From: Streptomyces agglomeratus
Lineage (GTDB): Bacteria > Actinomycetota > Actinomycetes > Streptomycetales > Streptomycetaceae
Direction of reading: 5' to 3'
Length of the DNA stretch: 64,000 nt
Assembly (NCBI RefSeq): GCF_001746415.1
Contig: NZ_MEHJ01000001.1
Coordinates: forward strand, 5,276,501 to 5,340,500
Shown here: positions 44,192-53,844 of the stretch, piece by piece
Position numbering within the stretch: position 1 is the first letter of the stretch
Layout: each line of letters starts with the position of its first letter
The notes under the pieces: model-generated
The model's database searches: none
What the model was told of the DNA's origin: nothing
The model's input: only the letters and a program-made list of their open reading frames with translations
Program-made: the position numbers and the translations under genes

Positions 44192-46081
44192 GTGAGCGAC
44201 ACACAGACCTTGATCGAGAACCGGCCGCCGTCGGTGGCGACCCTCTTCATTGAGCGCGTGGCTGCCACGCCCGATGCCGAGGCTTACCGGTACCCCGTGC
44301 CGGCCGCGTCCGGGCAGGGAGCGGACGCCTGGAAGTCACTGAGCTGGGGGCAGGCCGCCGAGCGGGTGTATGCCATCGCCGCCGGCCTGATCGACCTCGG
44401 CGTACAGCCCGAGGAGCGGGTGGCGCTCGCGTCCAACACCCGGGTCGAGTGGATCCTCGCCGACCTGGGCGTGATGTGCGCCGGCGCCGCCACGACGACG
44501 GTCTACCCCTCGACCAACGCGGAGGAGTCGTCGTACATCCTGGCCGACTCCGAGAGCCGCGTGCTCATCGCCGAGGACGCCTCGCAGCTCGCCAAGGCGC
44601 GTGAGCGACGCGCCGACCTGCCGAACCTGGCGCACGTCGTCGTCATCGACGCCACGGGCGTCGAGCCAGCCGAGGACGACCCAGAGGGCTGGGTGCTCAC
44701 GCTGGCCGACCTGGAGGCACGCGGGACGGCGTACCTGGCCAAGCACCCGCAGGCCGTCACCGAGCGGGTGGAGGCCATCACCTCCGACCAGCTCGCGACG
44801 CTGATCTACACGTCCGGCACCACGGGCCGCCCCAAGGGCGTACGGCTGCCGCACGACTGCTGGTCGTACATGGCGAAGGCCACGGTGGCGACCGGTCTCA
44901 TCAGCTCCACGGACGTGCAGTACCTCTGGCTGCCGCTCGCGCACGTCTTCGGCAAGGTGCTGACCTCCGGGCAGATCGAGGCCGGGCACGTCACCGCGGT
45001 GGACGGCCGGGTCGACAAGATCATCGAGAACCTGCCGGTGGTCCAGCCGACGTACATGGCCGCCGTGCCCCGCATCTTCGAGAAGGTCTACAACGGCGTC
45101 GCGGCCAAGGCGCGGGCCGGTGGCGGCGCGAAGTACAAGATCTTCCAGTGGGCGGCCGAGGTGGCCCGCGAGTACGCCAAGGTCGCGCAGGACAACTTCC
45201 GCCGCACCGGCACCGCCTCCGCGCCCTTCGGGCTGACCGCCAAGCACAAGGTCGCCGACAAGCTCGTGTACGCGAAGATCCGCGAGGCGTTCGGCGGCCG
45301 GCTGCGTGCCTGCGTCTCCGGCTCGGCAGCGCTCGCGCCCGACATCGGCTTCTTCTTCTCCGGTGCCGGCATCCACATCCTGGAGGGGTACGGGCTGACC
45401 GAGTCCAGCGCGGCCTCCTTCGTGAACCCGGGTGAGGCGTACCGCACCGGCACCGTCGGCAAGCCGCTCCCCGGCACCGAGGTGCGCATCGCGGACGACG
45501 GCGAGATCCTGCTGCGGGGCCCCGGCATCATGCAGGGCTACCACGGGCTGCCGGAGAAGACCGCGGAAGTGCTGGAGGCGGACGGCTGGTTCCACACCGG
45601 GGACATCGGCGAACTGTCGGCCGACGGGTACCTGCGCATCACGGACCGCAAGAAGGACCTCATCAAGACGTCGGGCGGCAAGTACATCGCGCCCGCCGAG
45701 GTGGAGGGCCAGTTCAAGGCGGTGTGCCCGTTCGTCTCCAACATCCTGGTGCACGGCGCGGACCGTAACTTCTGCACCGCGCTGATCGCGCTCGACGAGC
45801 CGACCATCCTGGGCTGGGCCAAGGACAACGGCCTGGAGGGCAAGTCGTACGCCGAGGTCGTCGCGGACAAGAAGACGCAAGAGCTCATCGAGGGCTATGT
45901 GCAGCGGCTCAACGAGGGCTTGCAGCGCTGGCAGACGATCAAGAAGTTCCGGCTGCTGCCGCGCGACCTCGACATCGAGCACGGTGAGCTGACGCCGAGC
46001 CTCAAGCTCAAGCGGCCGGTCGTGGAGCGCGAGTACAAGAACCTGATCGAGGACATGTACGCGGGATCGCGCGAGGGGTAG
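44192..46081 (+). CDS. Long-chain acyl-CoA synthetase (AMP-dependent)
   Basis: The 629-residue adenylate-forming enzyme has the P-loop LIYTSGTTGRPKGV, the motif YGLTESSAASFVNPG, GWFHTGDIGELSADGYLRITDRKKD and the C-terminal lysine region GELTPSLKLKRPVV. It is of the FadD15/bubblegum type (AMP-forming ligase with long acyl specificity). GTG 44192 with GGAGG 6 nt upstream was chosen; ATG 44162 is also in frame but without a ribosome site. Confidence 0.92.
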   Translation: MSDTQTLIENRPPSVATLFIERVAATPDAEAYRYPVPAASGQGADAWKSLSWGQAAERVYAIAAGLIDLGVQPEERVALASNTRVEWILADLGVMCAGAATTTVYPSTNAEESSYILADSESRVLIAEDASQLAKARERRADLPNLAHVVVIDATGVEPAEDDPEGWVLTLADLEARGTAYLAKHPQAVTERVEAITSDQLATLIYTSGTTGRPKGVRLPHDCWSYMAKATVATGLISSTDVQYLWLPLAHVFGKVLTSGQIEAGHVTAVDGRVDKIIENLPVVQPTYMAAVPRIFEKVYNGVAAKARAGGGAKYKIFQWAAEVAREYAKVAQDNFRRTGTASAPFGLTAKHKVADKLVYAKIREAFGGRLRACVSGSAALAPDIGFFFSGAGIHILEGYGLTESSAASFVNPGEAYRTGTVGKPLPGTEVRIADDGEILLRGPGIMQGYHGLPEKTAEVLEADGWFHTGDIGELSADGYLRITDRKKDLIKTSGGKYIAPAEVEGQFKAVCPFVSNILVHGADRNFCTALIALDEPTILGWAKDNGLEGKSYAEVVADKKTQELIEGYVQRLNEGLQRWQTIKKFRLLPRDLDIEHGELTPSLKLKRPVVEREYKNLIEDMYAGSREG

Positions 46082-46325
46082 GCACGCGGGTAGCGGCAGC
46101 GGTAGCGCGGGCGGGGCCGGACAAGGCTCCGCCCGCGCGGCGTTCCGGTGGCGTTCGGGCGGCGTTCGGGCGGGGTTTCTGTGGCTTTCCGGTAGCGCCC
46201 CCGCGCCCCGCTCGCGGGACTCATTACGGCCACTTCGGTGACTCGGTGCTTATGCGCGGCGTCCTTCTGTCACTCTGTTCCATGTCGCCAGCGGCGTAAG
46301 CAGAGAACCGACCGGGAGCCGCACA

Positions 46326-48374
46326 GTGGGGTCCATTCCGAGGCAGCGGAAGACAACCTTCCGCTCGACGCATCTGCCGGACGGGCTGCCGGACCCACAG
46401 TCGGCCGCCTGGACCAGCCTGCCGGGGAACCCCCTCGCGCCGGCTGCCGCGCGGCGCTTCGTCCGGGCGGCGCTCGCCGAATGGACCGGGCTCGGCCTGC
46501 CGGCAGCCCAGGGTTTCACCGACCGCCTCGCGGACGACGCGGTGATCCTCGTCAACGAGCTGGTGACCAACGCCGTCGTCCACGCGGGCACCAACGTCGA
46601 GCTGGTGTGCCACCTGGAGGAGGCGGCGGAGGACGACCCGGCCGCTCTGGTCGTCGAGGTCTCCGACCACCACCCCGCCCGCGCCGTGCGCGACGAACCG
46701 GCCGCCGGACCGGACGCGGCGGGCGGCCACGAATTCGGGCGCGGCCTGCACGTGGTCGCGGCCCTCTCCGCGTGCTGGGGCGTCACCTACCGCACCGGCC
46801 TCAAGACCGTCTGGGCCCGGATCGCCGTCGACGGCGTACCGGCGGCCTCGGCCGCCGGACCGGACGACAGCGCCGGGCAGGCGATGCAGCGCGGGCTGCG
46901 CGCGGCCGAGATCCTGGCGCCCGCACCGCGCCGGCCCGCGCGCGAGTACGACAGCGACTGGATCAACCGGGGAGCGCTGTCCTTCCTCGCGGAGGCGTCC
47001 GACCTGCTGACCGGCCAGTTCGACGAGGACATGATCGCGGCGCTCGCCGCGCAGCTCCTGGTGCCGAGGCTCGCGGACTGGTGCGCGGTGTGGCTGGAGG
47101 AGGAGGGCGCGGCGCCGCGCCTCGCCCGCGTCTGGCACCAGCGCGAAAGCAGCATCGAGGACCTGCGCGGGCGCGTGGAGAAGGGTCCGCCCGCGCTGCC
47201 GGACTCGGCGCGCGGCGGACCCGTGCCGGTGCCGTGGCCCGGCGGTGACGAACCCCACGGCGGGGACGGCGCGGCGGTCGCCTACCGGCTGATGGCGGGC
47301 GGGCGCGGGCTCGGGACGCTGATGCTGGGGCGGGCGGGGCTGACACGGATGCCCGACGAGGTGACCGGCCTGATCGAGGACTTCGTACGCCGGGTCGCGC
47401 TGGCGGTCGCCGCCGCCCGCCAGTACACCCGGCAGGCCACCATCAGCCACGTCCTGCAAAAGGCCCTGCTGCCGGGCCAGATGGCGGACATCCCGGGCGT
47501 CGCGAAGGCCCTCGTCTACGAGCCGCGCGGGCAGGGCGTCGCCGGCGGCGACTTCTACGACGTCTTCCCCGGGGCGAGGGGCAGATGGTCCTTCTCGCTC
47601 GGCGACGTCCAGGGCAACGGTCCGGAGGCGGCCGTCGTCACCGGCCTGGTCAGACCGTGGCTGCGGCTGCTCGCCCGCGAGGGCCGGGCGGTCGGTGAGG
47701 TGCTGGGGCGGCTCAACGGGCTATTGCTCGACGACGCGGTGGAGGCGGCGGAGGCGACTGCGCGGATGGCGGCGGTCTCGGCAGGGGCGGTGGCCGGGCC
47801 GGCGGGAGTGACGGGCTCCGTCGCGGGGGCCGTCGGCTCAGTGGCGGCGGGCGTCGGCCCGCTCACGGTGCCCGCCGGGCCTCTCGTGGTGCCCGCGGGG
47901 CCTCCGGCGGTGCCCGCGGGGCCGGTCACCCTGTGGGACGTGGCGCCGCAGCCCCGCTTCCTCTCGCTCCTGTACGGCGAACTGGTGCCCCTCGGGCCCG
48001 AGGACGGAGGCGGCGTGCGCTGCACCCTCGCCTGCGCGGGCCATCCGCTGCCGCTCGTGCTCCGCCCCGACGGGAGCGTGCGGCCGGCCGCCGCCTCGCA
48101 GATGCTGCTCGGCGTCGTCGACGACGTGACGTACGAGAGCGAGACCTTCGTGCTGGGGGCGGGCGACACCCTGCTGTGCGTCACGGACGGCGTCACCGAG
48201 CGGCGCTCCGGCCGCCGCATGTTCGACGACGCCGACGGGCTGGCCGCGGCGCTCGGGCGGTGCGTGGGGCTGAGCGCGCAGGGGGTCGCAGAAAGGATCA
48301 TGCGCGAGGTGCGCGATTTCTCCCCGACGCCGCCCGACGACGACCTGGCGCTGCTCGTCCTCCAGGCAATGTGA
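46326..48374 (+). CDS. SpoIIE-type PP2C phosphatase with N-terminal HATPase (anti-sigma kinase-like) domain
   Basis: The 682-residue protein combines an N-terminal GHKL ATPase domain (about 40-170, ELVTNAVVHAGTNVEL and GRGLHVVAALSACWG), a middle GAF-like region (about 215-360), and a PP2C/SpoIIE domain (about 385-682, GGDFYDVFPG, LGDVQGNGPEAA, VTDGVTERRSG and PPDDDLALLVL). Such proteins regulate sigma factors by phosphorylating and dephosphorylating anti-sigma antagonists. A Gly/Ala/Pro-rich stretch (about residues 475-540) with VPAGPxx repeats interrupts the phosphatase domain. GTG 46326 has GGGAG upstream. Confidence 0.88.
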   Translation: MGSIPRQRKTTFRSTHLPDGLPDPQSAAWTSLPGNPLAPAAARRFVRAALAEWTGLGLPAAQGFTDRLADDAVILVNELVTNAVVHAGTNVELVCHLEEAAEDDPAALVVEVSDHHPARAVRDEPAAGPDAAGGHEFGRGLHVVAALSACWGVTYRTGLKTVWARIAVDGVPAASAAGPDDSAGQAMQRGLRAAEILAPAPRRPAREYDSDWINRGALSFLAEASDLLTGQFDEDMIAALAAQLLVPRLADWCAVWLEEEGAAPRLARVWHQRESSIEDLRGRVEKGPPALPDSARGGPVPVPWPGGDEPHGGDGAAVAYRLMAGGRGLGTLMLGRAGLTRMPDEVTGLIEDFVRRVALAVAAARQYTRQATISHVLQKALLPGQMADIPGVAKALVYEPRGQGVAGGDFYDVFPGARGRWSFSLGDVQGNGPEAAVVTGLVRPWLRLLAREGRAVGEVLGRLNGLLLDDAVEAAEATARMAAVSAGAVAGPAGVTGSVAGAVGSVAAGVGPLTVPAGPLVVPAGPPAVPAGPVTLWDVAPQPRFLSLLYGELVPLGPEDGGGVRCTLACAGHPLPLVLRPDGSVRPAAASQMLLGVVDDVTYESETFVLGAGDTLLCVTDGVTERRSGRRMFDDADGLAAALGRCVGLSAQGVAERIMREVRDFSPTPPDDDLALLVLQAM

Positions 48375-48396
48375 CCGGAGCTGTGACAATGGGGGC

Positions 48397-49629
48397 ATGC
48401 CTTCTGTACTGCCCGACGGTGAGCCCATGCCCGAAGACGGGGCACTGCCCGCGCACGCCCTGGTCGGCGCGGCGGAGCGGCCACTCGGCTTCTACCTGCA
48501 CGTTCCGTACTGCGCCACGCGCTGCGGCTACTGCGACTTCAACACCTACACGGCGACCGAGCTGCGCGGCTCGGGCGGTGCGCTGGCCTCCCGCGACAAC
48601 TACGCGGACACGCTGGTGGAGGAGGTGCGCCTGGCGAGGAAGGTGCTCGGCGACGACCCGCGCGAGGTACGGACCGTCTTCGTCGGCGGGGGAACGCCGA
48701 CGCTGCTGGCGGCGGGTGATCTCGTACGGATGCTGGGAGCGATCCGGGACGAGTTCGGGATCGCGGACGACGCGGAGATCACCACCGAGGCGAATCCGGA
48801 GTCGGTGAACCCGGCGTACCTGGAGGAGCTGCGGGCCGGTGGCTTCAACCGGGTCTCGTTCGGGATGCAGAGCGCCAAGCAGCACGTACTGAAGATCCTG
48901 GACCGCACGCACACCCCCGGGCGGCCCGAGGCGTGCGTCGCGGAGGCGCGGGCGGCGGGCTTCGAGCACGTGAACCTCGACCTGATCTACGGCACGCCGG
49001 GGGAGTCCGACGCGGACTGGCAGGCGTCACTGGACGCGGCGGTCGGGGCCGGTCCCGACCACGTGAGCGCGTACGCGCTGATCGTGGAGGAGGGCACGCA
49101 GCTGGCGCGGCGGATCCGGCGCGGCGAGGTGCCGATGACGGACGACGACGTGCACGCGGACCGGTACCTGATGACGGAGTCCGCGCTGTCGGCGGCGGGT
49201 TTCGAGTGGTACGAGGTGTCCAACTGGGCCACCTCCGAGGCGGCCCGGTGCCTGCACAACGAGCTGTACTGGCGCGGGGCGGACTGGTGGGGCGCGGGGC
49301 CGGGGGCCCACAGCCACGTGGGCGGCGTGCGGTGGTGGAACGTCAAGCACCCGGGTGCGTACGCGCAGGCACTGGGGGACGGTCGCTCGCCCGGCGCCGG
49401 GCGCGAGGTGCTTCCCGCCGAGGACCGGCGGGTGGAGCGCATCCTGCTGGAGCTGAGGCTGGCGGACGGCTGCCCGCTGTCACTGCTGGCCCCGGCCGGG
49501 CTGGCGGCGGCCGAGCGGGCGCTGCGGGAGGGGCTGCTGGCTCGTGAGCCGTTCGACGCGGGGCGGGCGGTCCTGACGCTGCGGGGCCGGCTGCTGGCCG
49601 ACGCGGTGGTACGGGACCTGGTGGACTGA
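48397..49629 (+). CDS. hemW: HemW/HemN-like radical SAM protein
   Basis: The 410-residue protein carries the radical SAM cluster motif CATRCGYC in YLHVPYCATRCGYCDFNTY, then TVFVGGGTPTLL, ITTEANPESV, RVSFGMQSA and LIYGTPGESDADW, matching HemW (heme chaperone formerly called coproporphyrinogen oxidase-like). The HemN-specific N-terminal extension is absent. GACAAT ends 6 nt before the ATG, so it is probably leaderless. It precedes hrcA and dnaJ, as is common in Firmicutes and actinobacteria. Confidence 0.92.
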   Translation: MPSVLPDGEPMPEDGALPAHALVGAAERPLGFYLHVPYCATRCGYCDFNTYTATELRGSGGALASRDNYADTLVEEVRLARKVLGDDPREVRTVFVGGGTPTLLAAGDLVRMLGAIRDEFGIADDAEITTEANPESVNPAYLEELRAGGFNRVSFGMQSAKQHVLKILDRTHTPGRPEACVAEARAAGFEHVNLDLIYGTPGESDADWQASLDAAVGAGPDHVSAYALIVEEGTQLARRIRRGEVPMTDDDVHADRYLMTESALSAAGFEWYEVSNWATSEAARCLHNELYWRGADWWGAGPGAHSHVGGVRWWNVKHPGAYAQALGDGRSPGAGREVLPAEDRRVERILLELRLADGCPLSLLAPAGLAAAERALREGLLAREPFDAGRAVLTLRGRLLADAVVRDLVD

Positions 49630-49631
49630 CC

Positions 49632-49684
49632 CCGGGGTCCCGGGGTCCCGGGGTCCCGGCGTCCCGGGGTCCCGGCGTCCCGTG
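49632..49684 (+). repeat. GTCCCGGGG/GTCCCGGC microsatellite
   Basis: About six copies of a 9-bp unit (GGGGTCCCG with GGCGTCCCG variants) directly after the hemW stop. Confidence 0.85.
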
Positions 49685-49758
49685 GCGCCGGTGGGGGATG
49701 CGAGTGCGCGGGCGGGGGAACAGCGCCGCGGGCAACCTGCACCGCACCGCCCCCTCCG

Positions 49759-50595
49759 TCAGGCGTCACCGACGTCCGTGACGAAGTCGATCAGCTCCTC
49801 CACCCGCCCCAGCAGCGCCGGCTCCAGGTCCCGGTACGAGTGGACCGACGCCAGGATCCGCTGCCACGCCGCGCCGGTGTTCTCCGGCCACCCCAGCCCC
49901 CGGCACACGCCCGTCTTCCAGTCCTGGCCCCGCGGCACCTTCGGCCAGGCCCGGATGCCCACGGCGGACGGCTTCACCGCCTCCCACACGTCGATGTACG
50001 GGTGGCCGACCACCAGCACGCACGGGTCCGAGACCTGCTCCGCGATGCGGGACTCCTTCGAGCCCGGGACCAGGTGATCGACCAGGACGCCCAGCCGGGC
50101 GTCCGGAGCGGGGGCGAAGTCCGCGACGATCGCGGGGAGGTCGTCGATGCCCTCCAGGTACTCGACGACCACGCCCTCGATACGCAGATCGTCGCCCCAC
50201 ACCCGCTCCACCAGCTCCGCGTCGTGGCGCCCCTCCACATAGATCCGGCCCGCCCGCGCGACCCGGGCCCGCGCGCCCGGAACGGCCACCGACCCCGACG
50301 CCGTACGGGCGGGGGCCGACCGCGCCGCCGCGGGGGAGGACGGGCGTACCAGCGTGACGACGCGGCCCTCCAGGAGGAAGCCGCGCGGCTCCATCGGGAA
50401 CACCCGGTGCTTCCCGAAGCGGTCCTCCAGGGTCACCACCGGCCCCTGCGCCGTCTTCTCGCACCGGATCACCGCACCGCAGAAACCGGTGGTGACCTCC
50501 TCCACGACCAGATCGGCCTCGGCGGGGACCTCGGGAGCGGGGGCGGTCTTCTTCCAGGGCGGGGTGAGGTCCGGCCCGTACTGTCGGCTGCGCAT
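49759..50595 (-). CDS. DUF3097 family protein
   Basis: The 278-residue protein has the actinobacterial DUF3097 pattern: LTPPWKKTAPAPEVPAEADL near the N-terminus, VTTGFCGAVIRCEKTAQGPVVTLEDRFGKHRVFPM, IYVEGRHDAELVERVWGDDLR (Toprim-like EGxxD) and HPYIDVWEAVKPSAVGIRAWP. The Toprim-like region suggests nucleic-acid or nucleotide interaction, but no activity is established. TATCGT lies 7 nt before the ATG on the minus strand, indicating a leaderless mRNA. Confidence 0.85.
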   Translation of the reverse strand: MRSRQYGPDLTPPWKKTAPAPEVPAEADLVVEEVTTGFCGAVIRCEKTAQGPVVTLEDRFGKHRVFPMEPRGFLLEGRVVTLVRPSSPAAARSAPARTASGSVAVPGARARVARAGRIYVEGRHDAELVERVWGDDLRIEGVVVEYLEGIDDLPAIVADFAPAPDARLGVLVDHLVPGSKESRIAEQVSDPCVLVVGHPYIDVWEAVKPSAVGIRAWPKVPRGQDWKTGVCRGLGWPENTGAAWQRILASVHSYRDLEPALLGRVEELIDFVTDVGDA

Positions 50596-50622
50596 TCCGC
50601 CGACGATAGCCCGCCCCCGGGG

Positions 50623-51351
50623 TCACGAAACGGGGAACCGCTCCGCCAACGCGTCCCGCTGCGCCCGGACATACGCCGCGTCCACCACCGCCCCGTGCCC
50701 CGGCACGTACACCGCGTTCTCGCCGCCCAGCGCCAGCAGCCGGTCCAGGGCCGCCGGCCAGCGGGACGGGAGGGCGTCCGGGCCGGCCTGCGGGGTCCCC
50801 GACTCCTCCACCAGATCTCCGCAGAAGACGACCTCGGGGCTGCCCGGCACCAGCACCGCCAGGTCGTGCCCGCTGTGTCCGGGGCCGACGTTCGCCAGCA
50901 GCACCTGGCGGCCTCCCAGGTCCAGCGTCCACTCGCCGCACACCGTGTGGTGCGGCGCCACCAGCACGTCCACCGCCTCGGCCGCCGTCCCCCGCTCCAC
51001 TCCGTGCCGCACCGCGTCGTCCCGCAGCGCCTCCCGGTCCCGCCGCAGCACGTCGTCGATGCCGACCGCTCCGAACACCTCGGTTCCGGAGAACGCCGCC
51101 GCACCCAGCACGTGATCGAAATGGGGATGGGTGAGGGCGATATGCGTCACTCTTCTGCCGGGGCCCAGAAGCCGCTGCGCCTGCGCGCGCAGCTCCGCTC
51201 CCTCGCGCAGCGTCGCCCCCGTGTCGATGAGCAGCGCCCGGCCGCCGTCCCCGACCACCAGGCCCACCGTCGCGTCCCAGACGGGCATACGCCGCCGCCC
51301 CACCCCCGGTGCGAGCCGCTCCCAGCCTGCCTCTTCCCAACTGACGTCCAT
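50623..51351 (-). CDS. MBL-fold metallo-hydrolase
   Basis: The 242-residue protein has the metallo-beta-lactamase motif THPHFDHVLGAAAF, a second His in LANVGPGHSGHDL, Asp in VVFCGDLVEES and a C-terminal His in VYVPGHGAV, so the binuclear zinc site looks complete. Substrate unknown. TAGCGT ends 6 nt before the ATG, indicating a leaderless transcript. It lies between the DUF3097 gene and the divergent hrcA. Confidence 0.88.
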   Translation of the reverse strand: MDVSWEEAGWERLAPGVGRRRMPVWDATVGLVVGDGGRALLIDTGATLREGAELRAQAQRLLGPGRRVTHIALTHPHFDHVLGAAAFSGTEVFGAVGIDDVLRRDREALRDDAVRHGVERGTAAEAVDVLVAPHHTVCGEWTLDLGGRQVLLANVGPGHSGHDLAVLVPGSPEVVFCGDLVEESGTPQAGPDALPSRWPAALDRLLALGGENAVYVPGHGAVVDAAYVRAQRDALAERFPVS

Positions 51352-51439
51352 ACCGCGACGCTAGACCCATCCCCGGGAGTCCCGCCCGCTGAACAGGGCC
51401 GTCGCGCCGCGACTGGCGCGGTAACGTGACCGGCCGCCC

Positions 51440-51470
51440 TTGCTAGGCGCGTACCCGCCCGCCGTACACT
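51440..51470 (+). promoter_or_regulatory. hrcA promoter
   Basis: TTGCTA (51440-51445), 19-nt spacer, TACACT (51465-51470); the CIRCE operator begins 13 nt downstream, around the expected transcription start. Confidence 0.6.
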
Positions 51471-51482
51471 GGGCGGGGACTG

Positions 51483-51509
51483 TTGGCACTCCCCCGCGGT
51501 GAGTGCCAG
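51483..51509 (+). promoter_or_regulatory. CIRCE operator (HrcA binding site)
   Basis: TTGGCACTC (51483-51491), exactly 9 nt, then GAGTGCCAG (51501-51509), matching the CIRCE consensus TTAGCACTC-N9-GAGTGCTAA with two changes per arm. It indicates that hrcA-dnaJ is autorepressed and induced by heat. Confidence 0.92.
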
Positions 51510-51557
51510 GCAGACGCCGGAGACACCGGACGAACGACCAGCTGGAGGTGGTGCGCG

Positions 51558-52574
51558 ATGCTCAGCGAACGCAGACTCGAGGTGCTGCGCGCCATCGTCC
51601 AGGACTATGTCGGCACCGAGGAGCCCGTCGGCTCCAAGGCGCTCACCGAGCGGCACAAGCTCGGCGTCTCGCCGGCCACCGTCCGCAACGACATGGCCGC
51701 CCTGGAGGACGAGGGTTTCATCGCCCAGCCCCACACGAGCGCCGGGCGCATCCCGACGGACAAGGGCTACCGCCTGTTCGTCGACAAGCTCGCGGGCGTC
51801 AAGCCCCTGTCGTCGCCCGAGCGCCGCGCCATCCAGAACTTCATGGACGGTGCGGTCGACCTCGACGACGTCGTGGCGCGTACGGTGCGGCTGCTCGCGC
51901 AGCTGACCCGGCAGGTCGCCGTCGTGCAGTACCCCTCGCTGACCCGGTCGACGGTCCGGCATGTGGAACTTCTCTCGCTGGCTCCCGCCCGCCTGATGCT
52001 CGTGCTCATCACGGACACCGGACGGGTCGAGCAGCGCATGATCGACTGTCCGGCGCCCTTCGGCGAGACGTCCCTGGCGGATTTGCGCGCCCGGCTGAAC
52101 AGCCGGGTCGTGGGGCGCCGCTTCGCGGACGTACCGCAGCTGGTGCAGGACCTTCCCGAATCCTTCGACAAGGAGGACCGGGGAACCGTTTCGACGGTTC
52201 TGTCCACCCTCCTGGAGACTCTGGTCGAGGAGACCGAGGAGCGGCTGATGATCGGCGGCACCGCCAATCTGACGCGCTTCGGGCATGATTTCCCCCTCAC
52301 GATCCGGCCGGTGCTGGAGGCACTGGAGGAGCAGGTCGTGCTCCTCAAGCTGCTGGGTGAGGCAACCGACTCGGGCATGACCGTACGAATCGGGCACGAG
52401 AACGCCCATGAAGGGCTCAGCTCCACGTCCGTCGTCGCAGTCGGCTACGGTTCGGGCGACGAAGCAGTCGCGAAACTCGGCGTGGTCGGACCGACCCGCA
52501 TGGACTACCCCGGAACGATGGGAGCGGTACGCGCAGTGGCACGTTACGTCGGACAGATCCTGGCGGAGTCGTAA
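51558..52574 (+). CDS. hrcA: Heat-shock repressor HrcA
   Basis: The 338-residue repressor has the winged-helix N-terminus ([21 protein letters not shown], then [34 protein letters not shown]) and C-terminal [31 protein letters not shown] 51558 with GGAGGTGG 8 nt upstream fits family length; the frame is open further upstream to 51483 over the CIRCE site. It represses genes carrying CIRCE, including its own operon; dnaJ follows with no gap. Confidence 0.96.
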   Translation: MLSERRLEVLRAIVQDYVGTEEPVGSKALTERHKLGVSPATVRNDMAALEDEGFIAQPHTSAGRIPTDKGYRLFVDKLAGVKPLSSPERRAIQNFMDGAVDLDDVVARTVRLLAQLTRQVAVVQYPSLTRSTVRHVELLSLAPARLMLVLITDTGRVEQRMIDCPAPFGETSLADLRARLNSRVVGRRFADVPQLVQDLPESFDKEDRGTVSTVLSTLLETLVEETEERLMIGGTANLTRFGHDFPLTIRPVLEALEEQVVLLKLLGEATDSGMTVRIGHENAHEGLSSTSVVAVGYGSGDEAVAKLGVVGPTRMDYPGTMGAVRAVARYVGQILAES

Positions 52575-53708
52575 GTGGCCACCGACTACTACGCCGTACT
52601 CGGCGTACGCCGCGACGCTTCCCAGGATGAGATCAAGAAGGCATTCCGGCGGCTGGCGCGCGAGCTCCACCCGGACGTGAATCCCGATCCCAAGACGCAA
52701 GAGCGCTTCAAGGAGATCAACGCCGCCTACGAGGTGTTGTCGGACCCGCAGAAGAAGCAGGTCTACGACCTCGGCGGCGACCCCCTCTCGCAGGCGGGCG
52801 GCGGAGCCGGCGGCTTCGGCCAGGGCGGCTTCGGGAACTTCTCGGACATCATGGACGCGTTCTTCGGTACGGCGTCGCAGCGCGGCCCGAGGTCGCGCAC
52901 GCGGCGCGGCCAGGACGCGATGATCCGGCTGGAGATCGACCTCAACGAGGCGGCCTTCGGTACGACGAAGGACATCCAGGTCGACACGGCCGTCGTGTGC
53001 ACGACGTGCTCGGGCGAGGGCGCCGCACCCGGCACCTCCGCCCAGACCTGCGACATGTGCCGCGGCCGCGGTGAGGTCTCGCAGGTCACCCGGTCCTTCC
53101 TGGGCCAGGTCATGACCTCGCGCCCCTGCCCGCAGTGCCAGGGCTTCGGCACGGTCGTACCGACCCCGTGCCCGGAGTGCGCCGGAGACGGGCGCGTGCG
53201 CTCGCGCCGGACGCTCACGGTCAAGATCCCGGCCGGTGTCGACAACGGCACGCGGATCCAGCTCGCGGGCGAGGGCGAGGTCGGCCCCGGCGGCGGCCCC
53301 GCCGGTGACCTGTACGTCGAGATCCACGAGCTCCCGCACGCGGTGTTCCAGCGGCGCGGCGACGACCTGCACTGCACGGTCACCATCCCGATGACGGCGG
53401 CGGCGCTGGGCACCAAGTGCCCGCTGGAGACGCTCGACGGGGTGGAGGAGATCGACGTACGGCCCGGCACGCAGTCCGGCCAGTCGATCCCGCTGCACGG
53501 GCGCGGCGTCACGCACCTGCGCGGCGGCGGGCGCGGCGACCTCATCGTGCACGTGGAGGTACTGACCCCGTCGAAGCTGGACCCGCAGCAGGAGGACCTG
53601 ATGCGCCAGCTCGCGAAGCTGCGCGGTGAGGAGCGCCCGACGGGGCAGTTCCAGCCCGGTCAGCAGGGGCTGTTCTCGCGCCTGAAGGACGCCTTCAACG
53701 GGCGGTAG
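52575..53708 (+). CDS. dnaJ: Chaperone DnaJ
   Basis: The 377-residue protein has a J domain with HPD (ELHPDVNPD), a Gly-rich linker, four zinc-finger repeats (CTTCSGEG, CDMCRGRG, CPQCQGFG, CPECAGDG) and a C-terminal substrate-binding domain. Its GTG start immediately follows the hrcA stop, so the two are coupled. No dnaK or grpE is near, indicating the second, HrcA-linked DnaJ of Streptomyces. Confidence 0.96.
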   Translation: MATDYYAVLGVRRDASQDEIKKAFRRLARELHPDVNPDPKTQERFKEINAAYEVLSDPQKKQVYDLGGDPLSQAGGGAGGFGQGGFGNFSDIMDAFFGTASQRGPRSRTRRGQDAMIRLEIDLNEAAFGTTKDIQVDTAVVCTTCSGEGAAPGTSAQTCDMCRGRGEVSQVTRSFLGQVMTSRPCPQCQGFGTVVPTPCPECAGDGRVRSRRTLTVKIPAGVDNGTRIQLAGEGEVGPGGGPAGDLYVEIHELPHAVFQRRGDDLHCTVTIPMTAAALGTKCPLETLDGVEEIDVRPGTQSGQSIPLHGRGVTHLRGGGRGDLIVHVEVLTPSKLDPQQEDLMRQLAKLRGEERPTGQFQPGQQGLFSRLKDAFNGR

Positions 53709-53844
53709 GCGCTCACTGGACGGACGCCTTCACCGGCGTATCGCGATCGCCGCACAAACGCCTGCGACAGGCGCCGGGCGCACGCCTCCGGGACGGCGGA
53801 AGCCTCGATTCGGTGCAGTGCGGAGGGCATGAAACTATGCGTTC

